64,000 nt of DNA, taken from Neptunomonas concharum (GTDB lineage: Bacteria > Pseudomonadota > Gammaproteobacteria > Pseudomonadales > Balneatricaceae). Position numbers and translations under genes: made by a program. The notes beneath the pieces are model-generated. The model was not told the DNA's origin and ran no database searches. It saw only the letters and a list, made by a program, of their open reading frames with translations. The stretch is from contig NZ_CP043869.1 in NCBI RefSeq assembly GCF_008630635.1, forward strand, positions 868,001 through 932,000, given 5' to 3'. Shown here in pieces: positions 9,824-18,902 of this stretch (the first letter of the stretch is position 1; every line of letters starts with the position of its first letter).

Positions 9824-10666
9824 ATGGTTGTTCATTCTTACGATTTTCATACGCATACTTCTGCATCGGATGGCATGCTTGCCCCAGCGGAGCTTTTAGA
9901 ACGTGCGGCGGCTGCGGGTCTGAAATACTTGTCAATTACGGATCATGATACAGTTGGGGCGTATCACCAAGTGTCTTTGCAAGATATCCCTTCTCAGGTT
10001 TCGCTTATTTCGGGGGTAGAGTTAACGTGCCGACGAGATAAGCAAATTTTACACGTTCTAGGCCTGAATTTAGATATTACAGATCAAGCATTTGTTGACC
10101 ATATTTCGGAGCTTGATCAGCTGCGTTACGCTCGGGCTAAAGCTATTGCTCATAGGCTGATTAAGCAAGGGCTGCCTGACCTGCTTGATGCGGCATTAAC
10201 TTGTGCTGGAGGCGGGCAGATTGGGAGACCGCATTTTGCTCAGGCAATGACTAACGCAGGTGTGGTGCCAGATGCTTCTGCAGCTTTTAAAAAGTTTTTA
10301 GGTGCAGGAAAGCCAGGAGATGTTAAAACGCAGTGGCCAGCGCTTGAAACGGTGTTAGATATTATTAAAGGTGCCGGTGGTTTAAGCGTACTGGCGCACC
10401 CGACAAAGTACAACTTAACCTTAACGAAGGTTCGTTACTTGGTTCAATACTTTAAAGAAGCGGGAGGAGATGCGCTAGAGATTAGTTATCCTGCGGTCAC
10501 ACAAGATCAGCAGCGAACATTAATCGCTTTGGCGGAAAAACATCAGCTCTTAGTTTCGGCGGGAAGTGATTTTCATGATCCGGCTCATCATTGGACATCA
10601 ATAGGCCGTTTTCCTGCTATGCCAAGTAACTTGTCCCATGTTTTAGATGTTATAGTAAACACCTAA
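9824..10666 (+). CDS. rnm: PHP-domain phosphoesterase/5'-3' exoribonuclease (Rnm/YciV/TrpH family)
   Basis: The 280-residue protein opens with the PHP metal-binding motif YDFHTHTSASDGML, followed by LSITDHDT (near residue 45), a VELTC segment and the C-terminal SAGSDFHDP. These supply the metal ligands of the trinuclear site. E. coli homologues act on 3',5'-nucleoside bisphosphates and short RNA 5' ends, including rRNA maturation. The yciV-yciO pair is conserved in E. coli, supporting orthology. Spacing to yciO is 18 bp, so they are probably cotranscribed. Confidence 0.9.
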   Translation: MVVHSYDFHTHTSASDGMLAPAELLERAAAAGLKYLSITDHDTVGAYHQVSLQDIPSQVSLISGVELTCRRDKQILHVLGLNLDITDQAFVDHISELDQLRYARAKAIAHRLIKQGLPDLLDAALTCAGGGQIGRPHFAQAMTNAGVVPDASAAFKKFLGAGKPGDVKTQWPALETVLDIIKGAGGLSVLAHPTKYNLTLTKVRYLVQYFKEAGGDALEISYPAVTQDQQRTLIALAEKHQLLVSAGSDFHDPAHHWTSIGRFPAMPSNLSHVLDVIVNT

Positions 10667-10684
10667 ATTGAATGAGGGTTTTTT

Positions 10685-11305
10685 GTGAGCCAATTTTTCC
10701 AAATACATCCAGATAATCCACAAAAACGCCTTATCCAGCAGGCGGTAGAGATTATTAATAAAGGTGGTGTGATTGTTTATCCAACCGATTGTGCTTATGC
10801 ATTAGGGTGTCATTTAGGCGATAAAACTGCCTTGGATAAAATAAAGCGTATCCGTAAGCTTGATGATAAACATAACTTTACACTGGTTTGTAGTGACCTT
10901 AGTGAAATAGGTACATACGCAAAAGTTGATAATCAGCAATACCGGTTTTTAAAGGCGCATACGCCTGGGGCTTATACTTTTATTCTTAAAGCGACAACCG
11001 AGGTTCCGCGCAGATTATTACACCCGAAGCGACGTACAATAGGTTTAAGGATACCTGATAATAAAATTACACAAGCATTATTAAGTGAGTTAGGGGAGCC
11101 GATTATGAGCACCTCTTTAATATTGCCTGGGGAGTCTGAGCCGTTAATTGACCCCTATGAAATCAGAGACTTGTTACAGCATGAACTTGATCTGGTTATC
11201 GATGGTGGATATTGCGGAATGGAGGCTACAACAGTGGTTGCCTTGGTTGAAGATCAGCCAGAAGTTATTCGAATAGGTGCAGGTGATATATCTGCATTTG
11301 AGTAA
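10685..11305 (+). CDS. yciO: YciO, Sua5/YciO/YrdC-family protein
   Basis: The 206-residue protein has the Sua5/YrdC dsRNA-binding-like fold. Visible motifs are GGVIVYPTDCAYALGC at residues 28-43, KIKRIRKLDDKHNFTLVCSDL, and TIGLRIPDNKITQALLSELGEPIMSTS. YrdC and Sua5 make threonylcarbamoyl-AMP for t6A tRNA modification. YciO is a paralogue whose role is less certain. The start is a GTG at 10685 with GAGGG six bases upstream. The rnm-yciO pairing and the DDKHN form favour YciO over TsaC. Confidence 0.9.
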   Translation: MSQFFQIHPDNPQKRLIQQAVEIINKGGVIVYPTDCAYALGCHLGDKTALDKIKRIRKLDDKHNFTLVCSDLSEIGTYAKVDNQQYRFLKAHTPGAYTFILKATTEVPRRLLHPKRRTIGLRIPDNKITQALLSELGEPIMSTSLILPGESEPLIDPYEIRDLLQHELDLVIDGGYCGMEATTVVALVEDQPEVIRIGAGDISAFE

Positions 11306-11383
11306 GTGTTTTTTATTTTCTTGAAATATTAGTATTTTTGTCGATAATACTATCTGTTTTAAATAGATGATTGGGTTTTAGTA

Positions 11384-11776
11384 ATGACAGATATAACGAA
11401 AGTGTTAATGCGTAAAAACTCTCTTCGTAAACAGTGCCAAGAGTTGTCAGTAGCAGAAGTGGAAAAAATCATTGCTGACCTTTCGGATATACTGCAGGAA
11501 AAGATTGCTGACGAGCAGGCAAGAATCGAAGCGGATCGTGAGAAAAATGAGAAAATTGAGTTGATCCGTAAAATGATGCAGGAAGCAGATTTAGGCTTCG
11601 AAGATATAAAAGATATGGTGGCTTCTGCGCCTAAGAAAAAAGTAGAGGCTAAGTACTCTATTGTTGATGCAGCAGGGGAAGAGCATTTCTGGTCTGGTCG
11701 AGGAAGAACACCAGTTGTTTTCCAACAGTATTTTGAACAGCACGGTGTAGATAAAGAAGCCTGCCTAATTAAGTAG
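11384..11776 (+). CDS. H-NS-family nucleoid-associated protein
   Basis: The 130-residue protein has an N-terminal coiled-coil oligomerisation region (residues about 10-75: charged heptads EKIIADLSDILQEKIADEQARIEADREKNEKIE). A flexible lysine-rich linker PKKKVEAK follows. The C-terminal DNA-binding domain YSIVDAAGEEHFWSGRGRTPVVFQQYFEQHG contains the family's AT-minor-groove loop, here SGRGRTP. H-NS proteins silence AT-rich, often foreign DNA. The gene sits as a single unit, ending in a terminator, between yciO and rluB. It could act on the AT-rich polysaccharide core at 48-54 kb, but that is speculation. Confidence 0.88.
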   Translation: MTDITKVLMRKNSLRKQCQELSVAEVEKIIADLSDILQEKIADEQARIEADREKNEKIELIRKMMQEADLGFEDIKDMVASAPKKKVEAKYSIVDAAGEEHFWSGRGRTPVVFQQYFEQHGVDKEACLIK

Positions 11777-11797
11777 AGTTAGTTGGCTGTATAATCG

Positions 11798-11831
11798 AAA
11801 GCTCTCCGCTTATGTGGGGGGCTTTTTTATT
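11798..11831 (+). terminator. Rho-independent terminator of the H-NS-family gene
   Basis: Stem AAAGCTCTCC / GGGGGGCTTT (one G-T pair) with an eight-base loop and a T-rich tail. It ends only about 20 bp before the rluB ATG, so rluB needs read-through or an overlapping promoter. Confidence 0.8.
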
Positions 11832-11850
11832 TTTTAAAAGGTGGCGTCAC

Positions 11851-12699
11851 ATGTCTGATGAAAAGTTACAAAAAGTGTTGGCGCGCTCCGGATATGGCTC
11901 ACGTCGTGAGATGGAGCGTTGGGTTGATGAAGGTCGGGTTTCGGTAAACGGAGCGCGGGCTAAGCTAGGCGATCGTGTAGGAAGAAATGATAAAATCGAA
12001 ATTGATGGACATGCTGCGAAAATTGTTACTGAAAACGAAAGTCAGCGACGTGTTCTGATATATAACAAACCCATCGGTGAAGTGTCGACTCGTCATGATC
12101 CTGAAGGGCGTTCTACGGTTTATGATCATTTGCCCCCCTTAAAGCAAGGTCGTTGGATTGCTATTGGTCGGTTGGATATTAATACCAGTGGTTTGCTGAT
12201 CTTTACAACAGATGGACAGCTGGCTAACTTGATGATGCACCCTTCTGCGAATATTGATCGTGAATATGCTGTTCGTGTTCTGGGTAATGTAACAGAAGAG
12301 ATGATCAAAACGCTTAAAGAGGGTGTTTTGTTAGAGGATGGCATGGCTCGTTTTACTGATGTTCAGTATTTTGATGGCGAAGGTGCAAATAAGTGGTTCC
12401 ACTGTGTGGTGATGGAAGGTCGTAACCGTGAAGTGCGTCGCTTATGGGAGTCTCAGGGAGTCCAGGTTAGTCGTCTTAAACGCGTGCGTTATGGCTCGAT
12501 CTTTTTACCGAGTGATGTGAAAGCAGGCACATGGAAAGAGCTGACTCATAAAGAGATTAAAGTGCTTTCTAATATGCTGGGTTTAGAGCAGAAGAAACCG
12601 GTTAAAATGAAGCCGTTAGAGAAAGCAAAATATGAACGCAAATATAAGCGTCAGCAAATTCGCCAGTCGGTTGGGCCGAAAAAGCGTCGTGAAGATTAA
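11851..12699 (+). CDS. rluB: 23S rRNA pseudouridine(2605) synthase
   Basis: RluB converts U2605 of 23S rRNA to pseudouridine. The 282-residue protein has an N-terminal S4 RNA-binding domain (residues 4-60, KLQKVLARSGYGSRREMERWVDEGRVSVNG). The RsuA-type catalytic core follows, with catalytic Asp109 in AIGRLDINTSGLLIFT and the late motif EGRNREVRRLWESQGVQVSRLKRVRYG. The tail is Lys/Arg-rich. The ATG at 11851 follows AGGTGG by six bases; an upstream in-frame ATG at 11812 lies inside the preceding terminator and is rejected. Position next to yciO and yciK matches E. coli rluB. Confidence 0.95.
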   Translation: MSDEKLQKVLARSGYGSRREMERWVDEGRVSVNGARAKLGDRVGRNDKIEIDGHAAKIVTENESQRRVLIYNKPIGEVSTRHDPEGRSTVYDHLPPLKQGRWIAIGRLDINTSGLLIFTTDGQLANLMMHPSANIDREYAVRVLGNVTEEMIKTLKEGVLLEDGMARFTDVQYFDGEGANKWFHCVVMEGRNREVRRLWESQGVQVSRLKRVRYGSIFLPSDVKAGTWKELTHKEIKVLSNMLGLEQKKPVKMKPLEKAKYERKYKRQQIRQSVGPKKRRED

Positions 12700-12731
12700 A
12701 GCTTCGTTGGTTTAGTGAGTGTGTAATAGCG

Positions 12732-12759
12732 AAAACGCAGCGATTATGCTGCGTTTTTT
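12732..12759. terminator. Bidirectional terminator between rluB and yciK
   Basis: Stem AAAACGCAGC / GCTGCGTTTT with loop GATTAT and flanking A and T runs. It lies between convergent genes and can serve both. Confidence 0.9.
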
Positions 12760-12777
12760 GTATCTTGATGTTAAGCG

Positions 12778-13539
12778 TTATAACTTTTTAGGATAGATGC
12801 CTTGGGCGTCTAGCGATTGACCGTTAATGTCTTTGCTGTCCGGACCCATCAAGTAAAGGTATAAGGGCATAATGCTTGCTGGCTCTGGGTTGTTCTCGGG
12901 TTGCTCCGCAGGGTATGCATAGGCGCGCATGTTGGTGCGTGTTGCGCCGGGATTGATGCAGTTGGTGCGAATGTTGGTAGTATTTTCAAGTTCATCAGCC
13001 AATATCTGCATCATGCCTTCGGTTGCAAATTTGGAGACGCTGTAGGCTCCCCAATAAGCCCTACCTGCTCGACCAACGCCGGAAGATGTAAAGATGATGG
13101 AGGCATCTTCTGAGCGGCGCAGCAGAGGCATGAGATTCTGTGTCAGAATAAAGGCTGCATTGACGTTCACCTGCATCACTTGTTGCCAAATAATGGGGTC
13201 GTAAGACTCAAGGGGTGTGCGTACCCCTAAAATTCCTGCATTGTGTAGCAGTCCGTCGATACGGCCGAACTCATTCTCTAATATGTTGGTTAATTCTATA
13301 TAGTCATGCTCGGTGGCGGTTTCAAGATTCAGCGGGACTATAGCAGGCTGTGGGCCACCAAGGGCTTCTATTTCATCGTATACTGCATCCAGTTTAGCGG
13401 CGGTTTTGCCGATTAGAATGACGGTTGCGCCGTGGGATGCATAGCTAAGTGCAGCGGCTCGTCCAATGCCATCGCCGGCACCGGTAACTAGGATGATTCG
13501 ATTTTCCAGTAAGTTAGTAGGTGCCGTATATTCGAACAT
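12778..13539 (-). CDS. yciK: YciK-family short-chain oxidoreductase
   Basis: The 253-residue SDR has the cofactor motif VTGAGDGIGRAAA (residues 18-30), NAG at 100-102, and the catalytic Ser152/153, Tyr166 and Lys170 in TSSGVGRAGRAYWGAYSVSK. Length and the N-terminus (NLLENRIILVTG) match E. coli YciK. The physiological substrate is unknown. It is the last gene of ubiG-mupP-yciK, the same order as in Pseudomonas; 11 bp separate it from mupP. Confidence 0.9.
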   Translation of the reverse strand: MFEYTAPTNLLENRIILVTGAGDGIGRAAALSYASHGATVILIGKTAAKLDAVYDEIEALGGPQPAIVPLNLETATEHDYIELTNILENEFGRIDGLLHNAGILGVRTPLESYDPIIWQQVMQVNVNAAFILTQNLMPLLRRSEDASIIFTSSGVGRAGRAYWGAYSVSKFATEGMMQILADELENTTNIRTNCINPGATRTNMRAYAYPAEQPENNPEPASIMPLYLYLMGPDSKDINGQSLDAQGIYPKKL

Positions 13540-13550
13540 AAATCTATCCT

Positions 13551-14243
13551 TTAAGCGTGTGTGGCTAGTGAGAGGTTGCTCTCAATAATTTGGCTGATGT
13601 CAGTAATGTGGTTTATATAATGGTCGGATTGCCAGCAAGAGGGATCATCGCTCTGGCTGATATAACCGTAAAGCGCAGATACGGTTGTCATGTGAGCGTT
13701 TTGGCCTGCTTCAATATCACGTTTGTGATCGCCAACATAAATGCATCGTGTGGGTGCTACCCGAAGAGCATCGCAAGCATAGTATAGGGCTTCAGGGTCG
13801 GGTTTAACGTTTTTAACCTGCTCTGGGCAAACGAGAATGCCGCATCTTGAGGTGAGGTTAAGGCTTTCGAGAATGGGTGCAGCAAATTTCTCTGATTTGT
13901 TTGTGACGACACCCCAAGGGATACTGAGTGTTTCTAGTTGGGTTAATAGTGCATGGGTGCCCGGGAATAGTTGACTATCAATGCATGGGTTGTCTGCGTA
14001 GAGGTTTAGCATGCGCTGTTGCAGTTCGAGTATTTTCTCATGTTCGCGTGGTAGTTGAAGTGCGTTAGACAGCATGGCTTTAGCGCCTTCTGACACAACT
14101 TGCCTTAGTTGTTGGAAAGGCGGTGGAGACAGCCCCTCTTCTTGCATCAGGAGCGAAATGATACGGTAGAAGTCGGGTGCTGAATCCAGAAGGGTCCCGT
14201 CTAAATCAAACAGAATGGCGTCAATGGGTTTGGTTGTGGTCAT
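13551..14243 (-). CDS. mupP: N-acetylmuramic acid 6-phosphate phosphatase (HAD superfamily)
   Basis: The 230-residue HAD subfamily IA protein has motif I DLDGT (Asp13 nucleophile, Asp15), motif II GVVTNKS (near 116-122), a motif III Lys in NVKPDPEALYYA and motif IV YVGDHKRDIEAG. By sequence alone it could be called phosphoglycolate phosphatase (Gph). Its position in ubiG-mupP-yciK is that of Pseudomonas MupP, which dephosphorylates MurNAc-6P in the cell-wall recycling route to UDP-MurNAc. Its ATG overlaps the ubiG stop by one base. Confidence 0.82.
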   Translation of the reverse strand: MTTTKPIDAILFDLDGTLLDSAPDFYRIISLLMQEEGLSPPPFQQLRQVVSEGAKAMLSNALQLPREHEKILELQQRMLNLYADNPCIDSQLFPGTHALLTQLETLSIPWGVVTNKSEKFAAPILESLNLTSRCGILVCPEQVKNVKPDPEALYYACDALRVAPTRCIYVGDHKRDIEAGQNAHMTTVSALYGYISQSDDPSCWQSDHYINHITDISQIIESNLSLATHA

Positions 14244-14962
14244 TACTTAGGCTTCGTGGTGGCGACCATGTAGTTTACATCGACGTCATCGCTGTTTAAG
14301 CGGTATTGCTTCGTTAAGGGATTGTAAGTCATGCCTGTGATGTCTGTTACCTTTAATCCCGCTTCGCGAATCCATTGAGCTAATTCTGATGGGCGAATAA
14401 ACTTTTTAAAATCATGTGTGCCTTGAGGTACCAGCTTAAGGAGCTGTTCTGCACCAAGAATAGCGAATAGGTAGCTTTTGGGGTTTCGGTTAAGTGTTGA
14501 GAAAAAGACGGTACCGCCTGGCTTAACCATCGTTGCGCACGCTTGAATCACTGAGGCTGGGTCGGGTACGTGCTCCAGCATCTCCATGCAGGTGACGACA
14601 TCGAAGGCTTCTGGGTGTTCTGCGGCCATATCTTCCGCGGTTGTTTGCTGGTATGCCACTGAAACGCCGCTTTCAAGGCCGTGAAGCTTGGCGACCTTAA
14701 GTGGCGCTGCTCCCATATCAATACCAGTGACTTCAGCGCCACGTTGAGCCATTGACTCAGAAAGTATTCCACCACCACAGCCTACGTCGATCACCTTTTT
14801 CTCCGCTAGTTTAGCGTAGCGGTCAATGTAGCCGACCCTTAATGGGTTGATGTCATGCAGCGGCTTGAATTCGCTGTTTCGGTCCCACCAACGGCTGGCC
14901 AGTTCTTCGAATTTGGCAATTTCGGTTGGATCTATGTTTGCTGAAGAAGTGTGGTCAGTCAT
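14243..14962 (-). CDS. ubiG: Ubiquinone biosynthesis O-methyltransferase
   Basis: UbiG does both O-methylations of ubiquinone synthesis using S-adenosylmethionine. The 239-residue protein has [25 protein letters not shown] (family signature, residues 22-50), SAM motif [14 protein letters not shown] near 58-70, [12 protein letters not shown] and [14 protein letters not shown]. It is the first gene of ubiG-mupP-yciK and diverges from gyrA with a 185-bp shared promoter region. Confidence 0.96.
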   Translation of the reverse strand: MTDHTSSANIDPTEIAKFEELASRWWDRNSEFKPLHDINPLRVGYIDRYAKLAEKKVIDVGCGGGILSESMAQRGAEVTGIDMGAAPLKVAKLHGLESGVSVAYQQTTAEDMAAEHPEAFDVVTCMEMLEHVPDPASVIQACATMVKPGGTVFFSTLNRNPKSYLFAILGAEQLLKLVPQGTHDFKKFIRPSELAQWIREAGLKVTDITGMTYNPLTKQYRLNSDDVDVNYMVATTKPK

Positions 14963-15069
14963 GATAAGTGAGATCTTTAGGCTAATTTGTGATCCATTTT
15001 AGCACCGAGGCCTCGCCTAAAACAGTCAATGCAAGGTATTCATTTTGCGGGAATCTTTTATAAATCTTG

Positions 15070-15078
15070 TGGTATACT
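15070..15078 (+). promoter_or_regulatory. Extended -10 promoter element of gyrA
   Basis: TGG followed by TATACT, a TGn-extended -10 box, lies 70 bp before the gyrA ATG. The -35 hexamer at 17-bp spacing is weak, which fits an extended -10. The leader that follows is G/C-rich with a partial hairpin. Confidence 0.5.
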
Positions 15079-15147
15079 CGTCCGGTTAAAAAAAAGGGCC
15101 TCGATCAGGGGGTCTTTTAGCAGACCGAATAAGGAAAGCTTGTATAC

Positions 15148-17736
15148 ATGGGTGATTTAGCCAAAGAGATTTTGCCGGTCAATATTGAAGATGAGATGAA
15201 ACAGTCTTATCTCGATTATGCCATGAGTGTCATCGTTGGTCGTGCATTGCCGGATGTGCGAGATGGTTTAAAGCCGGTTCATCGCCGAGTTTTATTTGCG
15301 ATGAGCGAACTCAATAACGATTGGAATAAGCCATATAAGAAATCGGCGCGTGTGGTGGGTGATGTAATAGGTAAATACCACCCTCACGGAGATAGCGCGG
15401 TTTACGATACGATTGTTCGTATGGCGCAGGATTTTTCGATGCGTTATACCTTGGTGGATGGCCAAGGTAACTTTGGTTCGGTAGACGGCGACTCCGCTGC
15501 GGCGATGCGTTATACCGAAATCCGCATGGATAAAATCTCCCATGAATTATTGGCAGATTTAGATAAAGAAACGGTTGATTACGTACCTAACTATGATGGT
15601 ACGGAACAGATTCCTGATGTCCTGCCGACCCGAGTGCCTAACCTGCTGGTAAACGGCTCCTCAGGGATTGCTGTCGGTATGGCAACGAATATTCCGCCTC
15701 ACAACCTGCGCGAAGTGATCAGTGGCTGTCTTGCCTTGATTGAAACTCCGACGCTGTCTGTTGATGAGTTGATGGAGTTTATTCCAGGGCCTGACTTCCC
15801 GACCGGCGCGATCATTAATGGTCGCGCGGGTATCTTGATGGCCTATCGCACCGGCCGCGGACGTATCTATATCCGCTCCAAGTACCATGTAGAAGAGGAT
15901 GGGAAAGGCCGCGCTGCTATCATCGTTACTGAAATTCCTTACCAGCTTAATAAGGCGCGCTTAATTGAGAAGATCGCGGAGCTGGTTAAAGAGAAGAAGC
16001 TCGAAGGGATCAGTGAGCTGCGTGATGAATCTGATAAAGATGGTATGCGTATCGTCATTGAGCTACGCCGTGGCGAAGTTCCTGATGTAATTGCCAACAA
16101 TCTATTTGCTCAAACGCAAATGGAAGGCGTTTTTGGTATTAACGTTGTTGCGTTGGTAGATGGTCAGCCCAAGATTCTTAACTTAAAAGAGTTGCTTGAA
16201 AACTTCATTCGTCACCGTCGCGAAGTAGTAACGCGCCGTACCGTTTATGAGTTACGTAAAGCGCGTGAGCGAGGCCATGTACTTGAAGGCCTAGCGATTG
16301 CCTTAGCGAATATTGACCCTGTCATTGAAATGATCAAGCAGTCGGCAACACCAGCGGATGCAAAAGAGCGCCTGATTGCTACAGCGTGGGCTCCAGGTTC
16401 GGTTGTCGATATGCTGGAGCGTGCAGGTGAAAATGCGTGTCGTCCTGATGATCTGGATCCTCAGTTTGGTATGCGTGAAGGTAAATATTACTTATCACCT
16501 GTGCAGGCTCAAGCGATCCTTGATCTACGTTTGCATCGTCTGACCGGGTTAGAGCATGAAAAGTTAATCGCTGAATATCAGGACCTACTGGTTAAGATTG
16601 CAGAGTTGTTAGAAATTCTGGGTTCTTACACGCGACTGATGGAAGTGATTCGAGGTGAGCTGGAAGCGATTTCCGAAGAGTATGGTGATGATCGACGTAC
16701 TGAGATTATCGCATCTCGCCAAGATCTCACGGTTGCCGATTTGATTACCGAAGAGGATATGGTGGTTACCATCTCCCACGGTGGATATGCCAAGACGCAA
16801 CCTCTGTCTGATTACCAATCGCAGCGTCGTGGTGGTAAAGGCAAATCTGTGACCGCCGTTAAGGATGAAGACTTTGTCGAGCATCTATTAATTGCCAGCA
16901 CACACGACACGATTCTCTGCTTTACCAATAAAGGTAAAGTTTACTGGTTGAAGGTTTACGAAATACCGCAGGCAAGTCGAGCCGCTCGTGGCCGCCCGAT
17001 TGTGAATATCTTGCCTTTGGATGAAGGAGAGAGAATCTCCACCATACTTCCAGTCAATGAGTACAGTGAAGACCGTTATGTTTTCATGGCTACCTCTAAC
17101 GGTATTGTGAAGAAAACATCGTTGGCAAACTTCTCTCGACCAAGAACCAGCGGGTTGATTGCTGTTGATTTGTTGGATGATGACGCATTGATCGGTGCTG
17201 CGATCACGGAAGGTGCGGATGATATACTTCTGGTAACGAGCATAGGCAAAGTCGCACGTTTCCATGAAGGCGATGTACGTCCAATGGGACGAACTGCGCG
17301 AGGGGTTAAGGGCGTTACATTGAAGGCTGGCGCGCGAGTAATCTCCCTGATTATTCCTGCTGAAGGCGGTAAAGTGTTAACGGCTTCTGAACGTGGCTAC
17401 GGAAAACAAACGCCGGTTGAAGAGTTCCCTTGTAAAGGGCGAGGCAACCAAGGTGTTATCGGTATGCAATGTACAGAACGTAACGGCAACCTTGCCGGGG
17501 CGGTGCAGGTATTCGATGGTGATGATGTCATGCTGATCAGTGATCAGGGCACCATGGTTCGTACCCGTACATCCGAAATATCGGTACTTGGGCGAAATAC
17601 TCAGGGTGTAACCTTGATTCGTGTAGCTGGAGATGAAAATCTGGTTAGTTTAGCGCGTATTGAGGAGCCTGAAGAGGATGAGCATGACGATGAGCTGCTG
17701 ACAGAGCAGCCGGAAAATGCTTCCGATTCAGAATAA
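15148..17736 (+). CDS. gyrA: DNA gyrase subunit A
   Basis: The breakage-reunion subunit of gyrase, which introduces negative supercoils as an A2B2 complex. The 862-residue protein has the winged-helix/tower region with active-site Arg121-Tyr122 (AAMRYTE). The quinolone-resistance region [11 protein letters not shown] has wild-type Ser83 and Asp87. The GyrA box QRRGGKG opens the C-terminal DNA-wrapping beta-pinwheel. The tail is strongly acidic ([11 protein letters not shown]), as in E. coli. The ATG at 15148 starts [36 protein letters not shown], as expected. Confidence 0.99.
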   Translation: MGDLAKEILPVNIEDEMKQSYLDYAMSVIVGRALPDVRDGLKPVHRRVLFAMSELNNDWNKPYKKSARVVGDVIGKYHPHGDSAVYDTIVRMAQDFSMRYTLVDGQGNFGSVDGDSAAAMRYTEIRMDKISHELLADLDKETVDYVPNYDGTEQIPDVLPTRVPNLLVNGSSGIAVGMATNIPPHNLREVISGCLALIETPTLSVDELMEFIPGPDFPTGAIINGRAGILMAYRTGRGRIYIRSKYHVEEDGKGRAAIIVTEIPYQLNKARLIEKIAELVKEKKLEGISELRDESDKDGMRIVIELRRGEVPDVIANNLFAQTQMEGVFGINVVALVDGQPKILNLKELLENFIRHRREVVTRRTVYELRKARERGHVLEGLAIALANIDPVIEMIKQSATPADAKERLIATAWAPGSVVDMLERAGENACRPDDLDPQFGMREGKYYLSPVQAQAILDLRLHRLTGLEHEKLIAEYQDLLVKIAELLEILGSYTRLMEVIRGELEAISEEYGDDRRTEIIASRQDLTVADLITEEDMVVTISHGGYAKTQPLSDYQSQRRGGKGKSVTAVKDEDFVEHLLIASTHDTILCFTNKGKVYWLKVYEIPQASRAARGRPIVNILPLDEGERISTILPVNEYSEDRYVFMATSNGIVKKTSLANFSRPRTSGLIAVDLLDDDALIGAAITEGADDILLVTSIGKVARFHEGDVRPMGRTARGVKGVTLKAGARVISLIIPAEGGKVLTASERGYGKQTPVEEFPCKGRGNQGVIGMQCTERNGNLAGAVQVFDGDDVMLISDQGTMVRTRTSEISVLGRNTQGVTLIRVAGDENLVSLARIEEPEEDEHDDELLTEQPENASDSE

Positions 17737-17742
17737 ATAAAG

Positions 17743-17763
17743 TGCGGCCACAGGCCGCATTTT
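17743..17763 (+). terminator. Rho-independent terminator of gyrA
   Basis: Stem TGCGGCC / GGCCGCA with a three-base loop followed by TTTTC, six bases past the gyrA stop. The T run is short, so read-through into serC is possible. Confidence 0.75.
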
Positions 17764-17803
17764 CTGTTTGAGCTTGATTTGATAGTAAAGAGAACAGCTA
17801 ATA

Positions 17804-18886
17804 ATGAGCCGTAAGTTTAATTTCAGTGCTGGGCCGGCTGCATTGCCGGAAGAGGTTTTAGCTCAAGCAAGAGATGAAATGCTTGATTGGCATGGCACGG
17901 GCCTTTCCATCATGGAAATGAGTCATCGTAGTGATGAGTATGTCTCGGTAGCCCAGCAGGCAGAGCAGGACCTGCGGGATCTGATGGCAATCCCAAACAA
18001 TTACAAAGTATTGTTTCTGCAAGGTGGCGCTACGAGTCAGTTCTCGATGGTTCCCCTAAATTTGTTACGCGGGAAAACATCTGCCGATTTCATCAATACG
18101 GGCGTTTGGTCAAAAAAAGCCATTGCTGAAGCGAAGCGTTACTGCAACGTAAATATTGCAGCTTCAACTGAAGCGAATAACTTTAGTTCAGCCCCTACTC
18201 AGCAAGAACTCACACTCAGTAGTGAGGCCGCTTACGTACATTACACGCCTAATGAAACCATTGGTGGTGTTGAGTTTGATTACGTACCCGAAACGAATGG
18301 CGTCCCGCTGGTTGCGGATATGTCTTCTAATATCTTGTCGCGCCCTATAGATGTATCGAAGTTCGGCTTGATCTATGCTGGTGCGCAGAAAAACATTGGC
18401 CCTGCAGGCCTGACGGTCGTTATTGTTCGTGATGATCTACTTGGCGAGACCTTACCCGGTACGCCGACGATGTTTGATTATGCCGTACATGCTGCAGCTG
18501 ACTCGATGAATAACACACCACCAACCTTTGGTTGGTATCTGGCGGGGTTGATTTTTCAATGGCTCAAGCGCCAAGGAGGCGTTGAAGCTATCTCAGCTAT
18601 GAACCAGCGTAAAGCTGAGAAATTGTATGCGGCAATTGATGCCAGTGAGTTTTACGCAAACCCTGTTGCGATAGCCAATCGTTCTTGGATGAATATACCC
18701 TTTACACTGGCAGATGCTGCTTTGGATAAGGTATTTATTCAAGAGGCGGATCAGGCAGGCTTGCTTAACCTGCAAGGGCATCGCTCGGTAGGTGGAATGC
18801 GTGCCAGTATCTACAATGCTGTGCCAGAGGCAGCAGTTGATGCGCTGACCGAGTTTATGGCGCACTTTGAGAAGACTCGCGGTTAG
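17804..18886 (+). CDS. serC: Phosphoserine aminotransferase
   Basis: SerC transfers an amino group from glutamate to 3-phosphohydroxypyruvate in serine synthesis, and does the analogous step in pyridoxal-phosphate synthesis. The 360-residue protein begins FNFSAGPAALPEEVL, has QGGATSQF (residues 73-80), the PLP-binding Lys196 in YAGAQKNIGPAGLT and the C-terminal RASIYNAVPEAAV. Length equals the family norm. It heads the serC-pheA-tyrA/aroA run, 16 bp before pheA. Confidence 0.98.
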   Translation: MSRKFNFSAGPAALPEEVLAQARDEMLDWHGTGLSIMEMSHRSDEYVSVAQQAEQDLRDLMAIPNNYKVLFLQGGATSQFSMVPLNLLRGKTSADFINTGVWSKKAIAEAKRYCNVNIAASTEANNFSSAPTQQELTLSSEAAYVHYTPNETIGGVEFDYVPETNGVPLVADMSSNILSRPIDVSKFGLIYAGAQKNIGPAGLTVVIVRDDLLGETLPGTPTMFDYAVHAAADSMNNTPPTFGWYLAGLIFQWLKRQGGVEAISAMNQRKAEKLYAAIDASEFYANPVAIANRSWMNIPFTLADAALDKVFIQEADQAGLLNLQGHRSVGGMRASIYNAVPEAAVDALTEFMAHFEKTRG

Positions 18887-18902
18887 AGGAAAGGGGCTTT
18901 AG

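Noticed and set aside
15394-15408. Quinolone-resistance mutation in gyrA
   Set aside because: Ser83 and Asp87 are the wild-type residues.
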